From Paraburkholderia nodosa (GTDB lineage Bacteria; Pseudomonadota; Gammaproteobacteria; Burkholderiales; Burkholderiaceae): a stretch of DNA of 58,838 nucleotides. This document shows, in pieces, positions 1 to 9,489 of this stretch (position 1 is its first letter; each line of letters begins with the position of its first letter). Made by a program: the position numbers and the translations under genes. The stretch spans positions 1-58,838 of the forward strand of contig NZ_MCNV01000040.1 of NCBI RefSeq assembly GCF_001718195.1. Direction: 5' to 3'. Below the pieces are notes generated by a model. The model made no database searches. It saw only the letters and a program-made list of their open reading frames with translations, and was not told where the DNA came from.

Positions 1-1786
1 GATAGATTCCGGGCCGACGCGTCAGTTCCCGCGGCGTGCCATCGTCGACAAGGCGCCCGTGCTGGATCACAACGATGCGATCGAAGTTCTGCAACGTCGA
101 AAGACGATGAGCGATGGCCACAACCGTACGGCCCTTCATTAGCTTTTCCAGCACAGCCTGGACGACAGCTTCCGACGCGCTATCGAGTGCGGACGTCGCC
201 TCATCGAGCAAGAGGATTGGCGCGTCCTTCAGGAAGGCGCGCGCGATCGCGATTCGCTGCCGCTGGCCGCCAGAAAGGCTCGATCCATGCTCACCCACAA
301 CGGTGTTCAGGCCGTCGGGCAACGAACGGATCAACTCCAGGCACCCTGCATGCTCGCAGGCCTTCATCACCTGATCTTCCGTTGCCTCAGGGCGGCCGTA
401 GCGCAGGTTGTCGAGCAGCGAACGGTTGAACAGCGAAATGTCCTGAGGCACGATACTCACCGCATCGTGCAGGCTCCTCAGGCTCACGTCACATAGGCGC
501 TGCCCGGATATGCATACTGCGCCGGCGCCCGCAGGTGGATCAAACCAGCGAAGGAGCAGCGCGAGTACCGTGCTTTTGCCGGCGCCGGACACTCCGACAA
601 GCCCAACGCGCTGCCCTGCATCGATATGCAGGCTGAAGTGATCAAGCACGCGACGTCGTCCCGGATACGAGAACGAGATATTCTCAAAATCAATGTTCGC
701 GTCGCGAATCTGCAGATCCGGGACGTCCACTCCCTGCTCCATTTCCCGCGGGATGAGCAAGGACTGCGCGGCCTCCGCAAGACGGGCGACATGCTGGGTC
801 ATATCCACGAGCGCCACGGCAAGATCTCGCGCGCCGTGCAGGATGGCGAAGCCTAGCGAACTCACCAGCACGACATCGCCAGTGGTGGCGCGCTCCTCGC
901 TCCAAAGCCAGATGACCCATCCCAGCAGCAGGCAAGACAGTAACACCGTCATGATAGCGTGGACCAGGCGGAGCTTTTCGAGGTGACGCAATGAGGATTG
1001 GCGTGAGCGGATCTCGCTGTCGAGAAAGTTGCCGAAGCGCAGGCATTCGCGTGCCGTCGCATCAAACGCCCGGATAGTTGACATATTGCCGATGAGGTCG
1101 ACCAGTTCCCCGTCGACTGACGCGGCCCGAGAAGCAAAATGCAAGTGACGCTCCCCTCCCTTTCTGGCGATCCAGGACAGGAACGTTGTCATGCATACGG
1201 AAATTCCAGCTAGGGCGAAAGCCATTCCTTTGCTTACCGAGCCGATAAGTACAACGGATCCCAATACGGACAGAAGCGTCGGAATGGCACTCCATGCCGC
1301 CATATTTTCGATCGTGAAAATGGCGATGGCGGTCGACGAGATCCGGCTCGCAAGCGTACCCGGCTGCATGTTCGAAAAGTAAGCGGGCGAATGACCGGTG
1401 AGGTATCCGAACAGTTCACGGCGTACATCCCCTGTCACCGCGACGAAGGTCCGCACGCCGGCCAGGCCTGCAAGACGCCAGAACAGGTTATCCGCGAACA
1501 GGAGTGCAACGATGATGAGGAATGCCTCCACTACACGACCGGGATGCGCGTGACCTGCAGGTAGCGTGTCGATGAGATTCTTCGTCGCGAACTGGGCGCC
1601 CAGCGAACAGGCAATGGCTGCCACGATGCCAGACAGGACCACCAGGTGGCCGTAGGGATGTGCCCGGACGTAACGCAAGAGCAGACTGATCGGTTTGCAT
1701 GCATACTGAATCAACGCCGTCGCGCGGCGTCCGCGAATCTGCCTTCGGGGTTCCCCATCTGCAATGTCTGCACGTGTCGTAACCAT
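1..1786 (-). CDS. ABC transporter, fused permease/ATPase (C-terminus cut by window edge)
   Basis: Half-size ABC exporter with an N-terminal membrane domain fused to a nucleotide-binding domain. The frame is open from an ATG at 1786 to the window edge. Visible are Walker A (GVSGAGKST, near 590), the Q-loop PQDISLF, the signature LSGGQRQR, Walker B LLLDEATSALD and the H-loop AIAHRLSTL near 100. Only the last few dozen residues should be missing. The long hydrophobic N-terminal half and MsbA/ATM1-like order suggest lipid, peptide or drug export. The substrate cannot be read from sequence. No partner gene is visible on this side, and transcription runs out of the window. Confidence 0.93.
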   Translation of the reverse strand, partial: MVTTRADIADGEPRRQIRGRRATALIQYACKPISLLLRYVRAHPYGHLVVLSGIVAAIACSLGAQFATKNLIDTLPAGHAHPGRVVEAFLIIVALLFADNLFWRLAGLAGVRTFVAVTGDVRRELFGYLTGHSPAYFSNMQPGTLASRISSTAIAIFTIENMAAWSAIPTLLSVLGSVVLIGSVSKGMAFALAGISVCMTTFLSWIARKGGERHLHFASRAASVDGELVDLIGNMSTIRAFDATARECLRFGNFLDSEIRSRQSSLRHLEKLRLVHAIMTVLLSCLLLGWVIWLWSEERATTGDVVLVSSLGFAILHGARDLAVALVDMTQHVARLAEAAQSLLIPREMEQGVDVPDLQIRDANIDFENISFSYPGRRRVLDHFSLHIDAGQRVGLVGVSGAGKSTVLALLLRWFDPPAGAGAVCISGQRLCDVSLRSLHDAVSIVPQDISLFNRSLLDNLRYGRPEATEDQVMKACEHAGCLELIRSLPDGLNTVVGEHGSSLSGGQRQRIAIARAFLKDAPILLLDEATSALDSASEAVVQAVLEKLMKGRTVVAIAHRLSTLQNFDRIVVIQHGRLVDDGTPRELTRRPGIY

Positions 1787-2399
1787 CGCGGTACGCCCCT
1801 GTTAGCGCCAGATGAACGTCTGATCAGAAATGGCGCCAGCGGTAAGTGCGCATAAGTCGTTCCTGAGAGCGCGTGTTGTCATTGCACGACCGGTAATCCA
1901 GTCCGGAAGTTATAGCCTGCGCCGCTGCCGGTCGTACGTACGAACAGGAAAAAAGCTGATGAAGCGTATTACCGCGGATCAAGTCAATGACGCAAGCGGG
2001 GCACTTGGCCCAATACCTTGGTGACTTCGCTCGTTGGATGGCCGTTCCGTAATCGACAAAGGACATCGGAATCAACGGGACCGTCACGGGTCGAACTTGG
2101 TCACGTTCGATCAACCCTTCTCTCGTCTCAACGCGCATGGACGTGGCAAGGCTTCTCATGGGGAGCTGAAGTTGAAAGATGATTGCCTTGAGCCTGCCTG
2201 TCTTTCGGTTTCACACTGGATGCGTTACAAGACCGCGCTACGCCCCGCAGGGGCGTCGGGCCCAAACCATTGCCAGACAAGGCTTTGGCGCAGGAAAACC
2301 CGCCGTAGCGCACCGACAAGACACGCCCGAACAACCCCGGTGGGGAACGACAATTGCGACCTAGCTGTGGTGTGATCGCGCTTTCCTCGGGGAAAATCG
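1787..2399. other. intergenic, no supported gene
   Basis: About 610 bases between the leftward ABC transporter and the rightward response regulators. Open frames here lack ribosome sites and look like random GC-rich frames. Promoters for both flanking units must lie here, but no clear -35/-10 pair was picked out. Confidence 0.5.
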
Positions 2400-2798
2400 A
2401 TGGTGCCTCAACCGCAGCCGCAGCAAGGCGTGGCTCACGTCCTGGTCGCCGAGGATGACATCCTTGTTCGCGTGGCCTTGGCCGAAGAACTGCGTGCGGT
2501 TGGGTTTGCCGTGATTGAGGCGAGCTGCGCCGATGATGCATTGGCCTATATCCGCGCCGGAGGAAAGGTCGACCTTGTGTTTTCCGATATACAAATGCCC
2601 GGCGTGCTAGACGGTCGACAACTGGCCGAGTTGATTGCCAGAGACCATCCTGGCATTCCCGTCATCCTCACTTCCGGCGACATTCAGCTTGGCGCCGGCC
2701 TGCCGACGGGGTTCTTCGTCGCGAAACCGTATCGCATCCCACACACGGTGACGTTATTTTTTTCAGTGCTGGGCTTGCTACCACCGGAAGGGTCTTAG
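2400..2798 (+). CDS. single-domain response regulator (receiver only)
   Basis: 132-residue CheY-like receiver with no output domain. The acidic pair AEDD sits near residue 18, the phospho-acceptor Asp in FSDIQMPG near 62, a Thr/Ser switch in LTSGD and the conserved Lys in VAKPY near 105. It probably shuttles phosphate or docks on a histidine kinase rather than binding DNA. Its stop codon overlaps the GTG start of the next gene (TAGTG), so the two are translationally coupled and likely act together. No histidine kinase is adjacent. Confidence 0.85.
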   Translation: MVPQPQPQQGVAHVLVAEDDILVRVALAEELRAVGFAVIEASCADDALAYIRAGGKVDLVFSDIQMPGVLDGRQLAELIARDHPGIPVILTSGDIQLGAGLPTGFFVAKPYRIPHTVTLFFSVLGLLPPEGS

Positions 2799-3202
2799 TG
2801 ACTACACCTCATATCCTGATTATTGATGCAGACATACTCGTTCGCGCACCGCTTGCGGAATATCTACGCGAATGCGGATACCTCGTCATGGAGGCGGTTG
2901 ACAGCGTAGAGGCCCAGGCCCTACTCGCCGACAAGCCTTCAGCCGTCGATATCGTGCTTGCGGACGTTGGGGGCCCTGACCGCAGCGGATTCGCGCTGGC
3001 GAAGTGGATACGCGAGCGGTTCCCCGACATTCGGGTGATCCTGGCTGGAAGCGTTGCCGGATCGGTCGAAAAAGCCGCAAGATTATGCGATGACGGTCCC
3101 GCACTATCAAAACCCTACGATCACCGGATCGTGCTGGAGCAAATTCAGCGTCTGCGCGCGGCCAGGAAAGGCGCGCCCGCAGATGGTTCCGTCAACTCGT
3201 AA
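2798..3202 (+). CDS. second single-domain response regulator, coupled to the first
   Basis: 134-residue receiver-only protein starting at a GTG overlapping the upstream stop. IDADILVR gives the acidic pocket, LADVGGPD carries the likely phospho-Asp and LSKPYD the conserved Lys. The usual Thr/Ser switch after the fourth strand reads LAGS. It resembles the upstream receiver (DILVRxxLAE in both), so the pair looks like a tandem duplication that diverged. The target is unknown. Confidence 0.82.
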   Translation: MTTPHILIIDADILVRAPLAEYLRECGYLVMEAVDSVEAQALLADKPSAVDIVLADVGGPDRSGFALAKWIRERFPDIRVILAGSVAGSVEKAARLCDDGPALSKPYDHRIVLEQIQRLRAARKGAPADGSVNS

Positions 3203-3851
3203 TCCACCTTGTCATCGTCCGTCAGCCAGCCTGGACGGGCGTCCGAGCGTCCACCTGCTACGTCCGGCGCTGTCCAGCTAACAAACGGCAGTTCGACGTT
3301 TGAAGGAAACTCGACTACGACACGCTCACCGGCAACGGCGCCGCGTGGGCCAAGGCGAAGTCGAGCAGCTATGCCGAGTCGTGTGTGAGCGAACTCGGCG
3401 CGTTGTCGCTGGATCTGCCGCAAATCGCTCACCATGCGGCCACGGCGCAACCGGCGGCACACCAGGCGCATTGATCCGCGATGCGTGAATCGCCCGCACG
3501 CTGGCCAGCGCGCGGCTGTGACGGACAGTCTCAGCACCCGTGCCGCGCCGAAGCCGCACATTATCGAACTATCAAGCAACCGAAGGGTAGCGCGTTGGCA
3601 TCTGGCTGGCTTCTGGGGCACGGCAAACGGACATTCCTTTCGGTGCGAGGACAGACCGCTTCACGCCCTGAGTCACTCAGTCAAGCTTTTGGAGGGGGAA
3701 CCGTGAGGTTTGCAAGAAGGGGCGAGCCTCGCTTCCTCAGTGCGTTCAGGTAGATGCTTTCATCGTATCGTGTCCCGGTCTGCCAGCAACGGTAGAGGAT
3801 GCGTATCCATTTGAACGCCAGGCACACGTCCATAGCAACACGATCAGCAGG
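3203..3851. other. gap with possible decayed coding fragment
   Basis: No intact gene. A frame from 3304 to the TGA at 3472-3474 has good codon character (AKAKSSSYAESCVSELGALS) but no start and no recognised family. It may be the 3' end of a lost gene. The rest shows overlapping random frames. Confidence 0.35.
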
Positions 3852-4073
3852 ATGTCCGGCGCCGAGAGCGTTCAGCGCTTCCTACGGGAGGCCCTGCGCG
3901 TCATCCGTGCAGCAACGGATCTGTCTGGCGACGTTTCGAAAGCGCTGTTCTGGTATCGCAACGAGCCACTGCCCCTCTTCGATTACAAGACGGCCGAGCA
4001 ACTGGTTTCGGAAGATCGTACGGACGACGTGCTGCGATATATGACGTCGCTCGAGGTGGGTGCCGCCGGATGA
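3852..4073 (+). CDS. DUF2384 (Xre/MbcA/ParS-type antitoxin C-terminal domain) protein, short
   Basis: 73-residue product matching the toxin-binding C-terminal domain of Xre/MbcA/ParS antitoxins: the ALFWYRNEPL segment, then LFDYKTAEQLVSEDRTDD and a closing RYMTSLEVGAAG. Full-length relatives are usually 120-150 residues with an N-terminal helix-turn-helix. That part is absent, so this may be a truncated gene or a short variant. No RES-domain toxin follows directly. A second DUF2384-type gene lies at 6907-7353. Confidence 0.6.
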   Translation: MSGAESVQRFLREALRVIRAATDLSGDVSKALFWYRNEPLPLFDYKTAEQLVSEDRTDDVLRYMTSLEVGAAG

Positions 4074-4408
4074 CCCTCGTCCCGGCTTCGGCCTCGGGCA
4101 GGCGAAGTCCTTTGTACCCGGCTGAGTCATTCGTGAACCGCGGGATGCGGTAGAATTCGACATCTACGTGACTGGCGAGAACGGATGGAGCCCCATCGGG
4201 GAGCGTAGACGCAGCGCCGCCGTTCGCCTGGGCATCTTGATCGTCCATTCCTGAGACTTCCAATGATCACTGCCCCCATCTCCGTCTTGTTCTTGCACTC
4301 TTCACTGGGCCGGCCGCGCCCACCGATACTTTCGACCTCACGGTGCAGTTTTTGCATGCCACCTGTGTTTGAACAGGTAGAGGCAAAGCCCGCACGGCAG
4401 GAGGTCCT
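4074..4408. other. gap before folD
   Basis: No strong gene. A 49-codon frame (ATG 4263) runs into the folD start with a GTGA overlap but has no ribosome site and biased composition, so it is not called. The folD ribosome site AGGAGGT lies at 4399-4405. Confidence 0.4.
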
Positions 4409-5257
4409 GTGACCATTCTGCTTGATGGCAAAAGACTGGCGGCACTCCAGGAACACGAATTGTCTGATCGCGTTACTGCACTCAAGACAAGGAACGGCGG
4501 GCAGACGCCGGTGCTGGCGACGATTCTAGTGGGCGACGATCCTTCGTCGGCGGTCTATGTGCGCATGAAAGGCAATGCGTGCCGCCGAGTTGGAATGGAT
4601 TCGCGCGCGATCACGTTCCCTTCATCGGCGACAACCGAAGACATCCTGTCGCAAATCGACCAGCTGAATGCAGATCCGGATGTACACGGCATATTGCTCC
4701 AGCATCCGGTTCCGGCACATGTCGACGAACGCGCCTGCTTCGATCGAATCTCGGTTGCAAAAGACGTCGATGGCGTTACCAGCCATGGCTTTGGGCTCAT
4801 GGCGCTCGGTGAACCCGCCTTCGGGTCTGCAACTCCAGCCGGAGTCATGCGCCTGCTTTCACACTATCAGATTGACGTATCAGGCAAGCGCGCCGTTATC
4901 GTGGGACGCAGTCCGATTCTCGGAAAACCCATGGCTCTCATGTTGGCCAACGCCAACGCGACGATCACGTTGTGCCATTCGAAGACCGTCAATCTCGAAG
5001 CTGAAGTTCGGCGTGCGCAACTCGTCGTCGGCGCTGTAGGGAAGCCCAATTTCATTCCGGGCGAGTGGATAAGCGACGGGGCTATCGTTGTCGATGCGGG
5101 CTACCACGTCGGCGGTGTTGGGGACATTGAGTCCGGCGACCTGCTGGATCGATGCGCTGCCGTGACGCCAGTTCCAGGGGGCGTCGGCCCAATGACCATC
5201 TCGACGCTGATCTCACAGACTGTGACAGCGGCAGAGCGCGCGGCCAAAAGCGCCTGA
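4409..5257 (+). CDS. folD: bifunctional methylenetetrahydrofolate dehydrogenase / methenyltetrahydrofolate cyclohydrolase
   Basis: Cytosolic one-carbon enzyme that interconverts 5,10-methylene-, 5,10-methenyl- and 10-formyl-THF with NADP. The 282-residue length is typical. Visible signatures are YVRMKGNACRRVGM (the YxxxK catalytic Lys), the central GILLQHPVP, DVDG, the Rossmann segment VIVGRSPILGKP and the C-terminal PVPGGVGPMT. The GTG start at 4409 is chosen for the AGGAGGT ribosome site 4 bases upstream. Sitting alone between mobile-element remnants, it looks like an accessory paralogue of a housekeeping folD. That is inference. Confidence 0.93.
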   Translation: MTILLDGKRLAALQEHELSDRVTALKTRNGGQTPVLATILVGDDPSSAVYVRMKGNACRRVGMDSRAITFPSSATTEDILSQIDQLNADPDVHGILLQHPVPAHVDERACFDRISVAKDVDGVTSHGFGLMALGEPAFGSATPAGVMRLLSHYQIDVSGKRAVIVGRSPILGKPMALMLANANATITLCHSKTVNLEAEVRRAQLVVGAVGKPNFIPGEWISDGAIVVDAGYHVGGVGDIESGDLLDRCAAVTPVPGGVGPMTISTLISQTVTAAERAAKSA

Positions 5258-5378
5258 GGCCCAGGCGAAGGATTTCGAGGAGCAGCCCGGGGTCGGCGTC
5301 GGCTTGTCATATCCGGGCCGGCTCTATGGGACAATCAGCCAAAGCTTCAGGGCCATTCCGGCAGGATTCGCGAACAAC

Positions 5379-5530
5379 TTCTGTTCCGATAGCGGCGGCG
5401 AGCGCAACGCCGAAATCTACACGCGGTCGGCACCGCCAAACTGAATGGTCTGAATTCCGGGGCCTCCCTACGCCAGGTCATTGCTCGCATCACCGAATAC
5501 CCCGTCAATCGCGTCGACGAACGGTTGCCA
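5379..5530 (+). pseudogene. IS66-type TnpC transposase C-terminal remnant
   Basis: Two adjacent frames together spell the IS66 TnpC tail: SDSGGERNAEIY in one frame, then after a shift near 5425 GTAKLNGLNSGA and ITEYPVNRVDERLP in the next. In intact TnpC these read SDSGGERAA-IY, TAKLNGLDPEAYL and RIDELLPW. Only about 50 codons survive. No terminal repeats were recognised. Confidence 0.65.
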
Positions 5531-5603
5531 ACGGTCGTTTCGCACAAGCGCCTGAAATTCCCAGCGACTCGTCAGGACGGCGCTCGTTCAGTCCGCTTAC
5601 GGT

Positions 5604-5771
5604 TTAACGTTCAGCGAGCGCCCTGATGACCTTCGCATGGGTCGCGAGGACGCGCCGAACTGCGGCGCGCACGATCCGCTCGCCCTCCGGGCCAGACAGG
5701 TCAATGTTGACCGGCCGGACGGGTTCGCGGCTCGGCAGGATGGTGATGCCGTGGATCTTCCTTACGGTCAT
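5604..5771 (-). CDS. small conserved-looking protein, function unknown
   Basis: 55-residue product from the ATG at 5771, with charged helix-forming C-terminal half GERIVRAAVRRVLATHAKV. The regular amphipathic pattern and good codon use argue for a real gene. No recognised domain. Longer upstream extension of the frame has poor composition and is not used. Confidence 0.45.
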   Translation of the reverse strand: MTVRKIHGITILPSREPVRPVNIDLSGPEGERIVRAAVRRVLATHAKVIRALAER

Positions 5772-6474
5772 GATGGCTCCGGCGATTCCGGTGATCTGCC
5801 CTGCCGCGCAGCGGCACGTGAAGGTTATGTCTACGAGAAACGAAAGGGACTGGCTTACGTCTGACGCGAATGCGATTGCCTGATATCGTGATTCATACAT
5901 CGACGGCGCGGGAAAACGCATATCGAGCGAGCACTGCGGCATCCTTTCAGTCGGCGATACGGTGCCGGTCGGCCGGTTACGCGCCAACCGGACCCATACG
6001 GGTCTCGCGCATCCGGCATGGGATCGAGGTGTAGTTCGCCAGCGTGATTCGATAGTGCCGAATTCCGCTGGACGTGTCGAGCACCCTGCTCCATCGAAAG
6101 ACGCTGGAAGCGTCGGCGACTTCCTGACGTGACTCACCACGGCCTGTACAGGTCTTCGCGGGGCGTGGCCAATCTGTCTTGCAGCAAGTTGAAGTCGTCG
6201 ATCCAGGCAATAGCGCTTGGGATCTCTCCAGCGTGATTTGCGAGGCCTCGAGTTGGAGCATGAGCCAATAGGACACCCATTTACACCCATTTAAACCCCT
6301 CCGGGATCGAACCGTGTTTGCGCACACTCATCCGGCTCACGCGGCACGCGTAGATTCACCAGTTCTGGGAGATCTGGCCTGCCAGGACGACCTCAATGAC
6401 ATGCGAAAGGACACCCTGCATGACCATTTTCCGAGGACCTTGCAAACCGCCAACCGCATGATCGATGTACCTTG
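5772..6474. other. gap with broken coding traces
   Basis: About 700 bases without a convincing gene. On the minus strand two short stretches look coding (AIAWIDDFNLLQDRLATP and FRWSRVLDTSSGIRHYRIT, in different frames), suggesting a decayed gene. Near 6274-6297 a short imperfect tandem ACCCATTTA occurs. Confidence 0.35.
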
Positions 6475-6870
6475 TCAGCTTTTTCCTGCGTGGACAGGGC
6501 ATCGGGTTCGCATCCACCCCGTCTCGATCGTCTGTCCTGGATTGCCGCATGTTTCGCACAGCCGCCCGCTCATCATCTCGGCGAGTTCAATCATGCCGCG
6601 TTGTCGCTCGTCGGCGCCGGAGGCATTGAAGCGCAACGTCCCGAACTTTTCCTTGACCTGCCTCACGACGACCTGCGGTGCGCCATGCCTTGTCGCGAGT
6701 TGCAGTCGCGCGCACAACACGTCAATCAGATCAAACCAGCCATCTCCGCACTCGAATCCCCACAGTGAGAATACCGATGGCATGGCGTCCGGCATGTCGG
6801 CGACTGCCAGATCAACTGCAAAAATGAGCGGGTATCGTTCCCGCAGGATTCTCGACAACTCTTCGCGCAC
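6475..6870 (-). CDS. hypothetical protein (131 aa)
   Basis: Well-formed soluble protein with a start at 6870. The C-terminal part holds CETCGNPGQ and a later RCPVHAG, a C-x2-C...C-x2-H arrangement that could be a small zinc site. The motif QVKEKFGTLRFN precedes it. No named family is recognised. It is last in the leftward block that includes the DUF2384 gene at 6907-7353 and probably shares its transcript (36-base gap). Confidence 0.6.
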   Translation of the reverse strand: MREELSRILRERYPLIFAVDLAVADMPDAMPSVFSLWGFECGDGWFDLIDVLCARLQLATRHGAPQVVVRQVKEKFGTLRFNASGADERQRGMIELAEMMSGRLCETCGNPGQTIETGWMRTRCPVHAGKS

Positions 6871-6906
6871 TGTCCTCTTTCTCCCTTTCCGGCATTGCTG
6901 TCGCGG

Positions 6907-7353
6907 CTAGCCGTACGGCACGCCGCGCGCCTCTTCGTGCGCAGCGGCAATCACACGCTCGGGCTCCGCGGCCAGCAGGTCAAGCGGGCGTCTGCCGTCG
7001 AGCCAGCTGTTGACCGACGCAAACCAGAATGCGAGCCGCCAGCCATCTTTCGTCTCACCAAACACGTGCAGGACCCTCGCAAGGGCGGCCAACGGTCGGT
7101 ACTGCCGCTCAGGATCGAGCCCGTAGGACGGAAAGTATTCGCCTTGCCCGCGCCGGACGGAAAAGAGCCGCCCCTCCTGTTTCCAGCGCTCTGCCAGGAG
7201 AGGCTGGGTATCAGCATCCGGGCAGGCGAGCCTGTCCACCTGCGCCGCAGTCAGCCAGTCGCACGCTTCAAATACAGCCTGTCTGGCGGCTTGCTGCACT
7301 GGGGCGCCCTCATTGCCAGCATCCCCGTCGTCATTGCTGCGCGGCCTGTTCAT
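6907..7353 (-). CDS. DUF2384-like antitoxin (Xre/MbcA/ParS C-terminal domain)
   Basis: 148-residue product from ATG 7353. The C-terminal half has the DUF2384 pattern: WFASVNSWLDGRRPLDLLA, then PERVIAAAHEEARGVPYG. The middle holds a short winged region (ADTQPLLAERWKQEGRLFSV) common in these proteins. The start overlaps the end of the upstream XRE gene by 23 bases, which indicates coupling. No RES toxin follows, so it may act as an orphan regulator. The family is fairly clear; partner and target are unknown. Confidence 0.65.
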   Translation of the reverse strand: MNRPRSNDDGDAGNEGAPVQQAARQAVFEACDWLTAAQVDRLACPDADTQPLLAERWKQEGRLFSVRRGQGEYFPSYGLDPERQYRPLAALARVLHVFGETKDGWRLAFWFASVNSWLDGRRPLDLLAAEPERVIAAAHEEARGVPYG

Positions 7354-8061
7354 CAGCAGTCCTCTCTTCAAGATTCTCGTGCAACGAGCGTTGCCCCATG
7401 TACGTGTTGTCGCCCTGAACGGCTTCGAAGCTCGCCTTTTGCGAGATCCCGGCACGCAAGTCGGCCACAGCCATGGGGACACCTGCATCGCTGATTCGCC
7501 GGGACAGCATCTCGCCAGCAAACGCATCGGCACGATCCAGACTCAGGGACGGCCCCAGCAGGTCACGCATGCGATCACCGGCGGCGGCGGTCGTGGACAA
7601 AGGGTCCGCCTCGGCCGCCTCCACGATCGAGTCCAGCACCGGAATCACAAACTCAAACTCTGTCGCGCGCTCAATCATGCGTGCGACAGTCTGGCGCGTG
7701 TGCGACGGATCCATCCCGTATGAGATGGCCACGTCGACCAAGGGCCACCGATGCGCGCCAATGCCATAGCGGTGGGCCAGCAGGTCGGCATCACGCCGGG
7801 CCCTCTCGTCCAGCGGCTGCTCGCGTCCGAGCAGACTGCGTCCCCGGGTAGCCAGACACGCCGCGACATCCCGGATTGCAGCTTCGAGTGTGTCCGCTCC
7901 GATACCAGCCCCCTCTCCCAGTGCACATAGGTCGATTTCGCAACGCCCGCCTTGCGTGCGAGTTCGGGCTGCGTCATCCCTGACGCTTTCCGGCGGTCAC
8001 GCAGGCGCTGCGCGAACTGCGCTGCGAGCGATAGCGGTATCCACTCCCGCGCCCCGCTCAT
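7331..8061 (-). pseudogene. XRE-family regulator, frameshifted
   Basis: An N-terminal helix-turn-helix (MTQPELARKAGVAKSTYVHW, near residues 28-47) reads in one frame from ATG 8061. After the C5 run at 7909-7913 the family sequence continues in another frame (GAGIGADTLEAAIRDVAACL) to the stop at 7331. One missing C in the run would restore one 240-residue protein. This is either a real inactivating slip or a homopolymer sequencing error. The 3' end overlaps the DUF2384 gene, so the two form an operon. Confidence 0.7.
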
Positions 8062-8159
8062 CGCGGTCTCCCCGTCATTCCTGTGGGCCTTTCAGGGAAA
8101 GGACGCATCCGCCAGGCCCCGAACGACCGGAGGATCGTTCCCGCGCGGACATTCCGCAT

Positions 8160-8678
8160 TCAACCGGCGCAGGCATAGGCATTGGCCCTCGCATCATGCA
8201 GCGCATGGTGCTCGCCGCCATGGCGGGCGTAGTATGCGGCGAGGCGTGCCCGGTCGCGCTGGCCCGCGATGTTCTCGAGCCGCCAGCCGCCCGGTAGCGG
8301 GCCGCCCATCAGAAACCGGAACAGGTTCAGGTCCGTCTCGTAGTCGTAGCAGAGCACCGGCCCGGTGTCGTGCGGCACGTTCACGAGCCATGCACGCAGT
8401 GCCTCGCGCAGCGCGACGAACGGCATCGCGCGCCCCTCGAACTGGCCGAGCTGCGGCAGCACCACCGCGCGGACGAAGTCGCTGCACAGCGCCGGATCGA
8501 AGTCGGTACGCTCGCCATAGAACTCGTCCCCGTTCTCGCCGACGATGGCGAGACTGATGAGCTGGCACTGCCGGAAATCGGTGAATTCCGTGTCGATGTA
8601 GTAGCGGCTGGTCCCACCGCCTTCGGCGTCGGCCGGCAGTGGCCAGCGCAACGCACCGTGAAAGCCTGTATCCGTCAT
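8160..8678 (-). CDS. DEDDh-type 3'-5' exonuclease/exoribonuclease
   Basis: 172 residues. ExoI motif YIDTEFTDF near residue 27 supplies the first Asp/Glu pair, LCYDYETDLNLF near 109 supplies a second acidic site, and HHALHDARANA near the C-terminus gives the H-x4-D of DEDDh nucleases. The length suits a single-domain RNase T/oligoribonuclease-like enzyme. It sits between the XRE regulator and HAD-like genes on the same strand, so a role in nucleic-acid processing within this block is plausible. Substrate unknown. Confidence 0.7.
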   Translation of the reverse strand: MTDTGFHGALRWPLPADAEGGGTSRYYIDTEFTDFRQCQLISLAIVGENGDEFYGERTDFDPALCSDFVRAVVLPQLGQFEGRAMPFVALREALRAWLVNVPHDTGPVLCYDYETDLNLFRFLMGGPLPGGWRLENIAGQRDRARLAAYYARHGGEHHALHDARANAYACAG

Positions 8679-8852
8679 GTTCTAACCTTCTCTCTCCTGC
8701 GGCGCCGGAGCGCGCCCTCGCACGCTTCGGCAGCCGTATGGCAGCCCGCCCGATGCAGCAAAGGTGTTTGGCCTTTCCCACAGCCCGTCTGCACCAGCCG
8801 CCACCTCCGGCAGCGGCGTGATCCTGACCCGCTCAGGCAAAACCGGTAGATA

Positions 8853-9414
8853 TCATCTGCCGGTCCGTCCCTGCGGGTGCAGGGAGGCGCCACCCTTCTG
8901 GAGCGCTTCCAGCGCTTGACGAAGCGCCTGCTGCACGTCGGTTGAGGCCACACCGGTACGTCCGGAGCAGGCGATGAAGTGGCGGTCCTCGCGCGCCGCA
9001 TCGACAACGCTCGGATGATCGTCCAGGGCAAGCCAGTGGGCAATCGACCTGCGCTGCACCTCCCTCAAGATTTCAGCGGCCCGGGTCGGGCCATACCCCT
9101 CGACGACACCGGGCAAACCGCGCGCCGAGCGGACCCAGCAGCTTGATGAGGGCCGCATCGTCAAACAGTCTTCGCCAGTCCGAGCTGACAACAATGCGCA
9201 CCTCGGGAAAGGGTGCAAGTATCCGCTCAAGGACCGGGCACCACATGAAGAGGTTCGGGTTCTCTATCAGGCGGAAGTTGTCGTCGAGCGCCAGCTCATC
9301 GTAGGCATGCAGGACGCCGTCAAAATCCAGAAACAGCACCGGGTGGCGCGTCGCCTCGATTTCAGGAGGTGTCGTGGCGGTTACGTCTGCCGGTCGAAAA
9401 TCGGTCACTTGCAT
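8853..9414 (-). pseudogene. HAD-like hydrolase, frameshifted
   Basis: N-terminal part (probable ATG 9414) has HAD motif I FLDFDGVLH and motif II VVSSDWRRL. At the GGG run 9111-9113 the frame must change to read GVVEGYGPTRAAEILRE and the motif IV acidic pair LALDDHPSV. The restored protein would be about 185 residues, like the stand-alone HAD domains found with nucleic-acid-repair genes. The single-base slip in a short homopolymer may be genuine or a sequencing error. Confidence 0.65.
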
Positions 9415-9489
9415 AAGGTGTCCAGGGACAAGCCAACATCCATTCTCCCGCCGTCGCCGCATGTCTCCTTCCCGTGATAAGGCGGATTA

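Noticed and set aside
2128..2541. 137-codon frame on the minus strand across the first response regulator
   Set aside because: Antisense to a clear receiver gene; Arg/Pro-rich composition typical of shadow frames in GC-rich DNA.
6270..6300. ACCCATTTA tandem as an origin iteron
   Set aside because: Only two to three imperfect units and no replication protein nearby.
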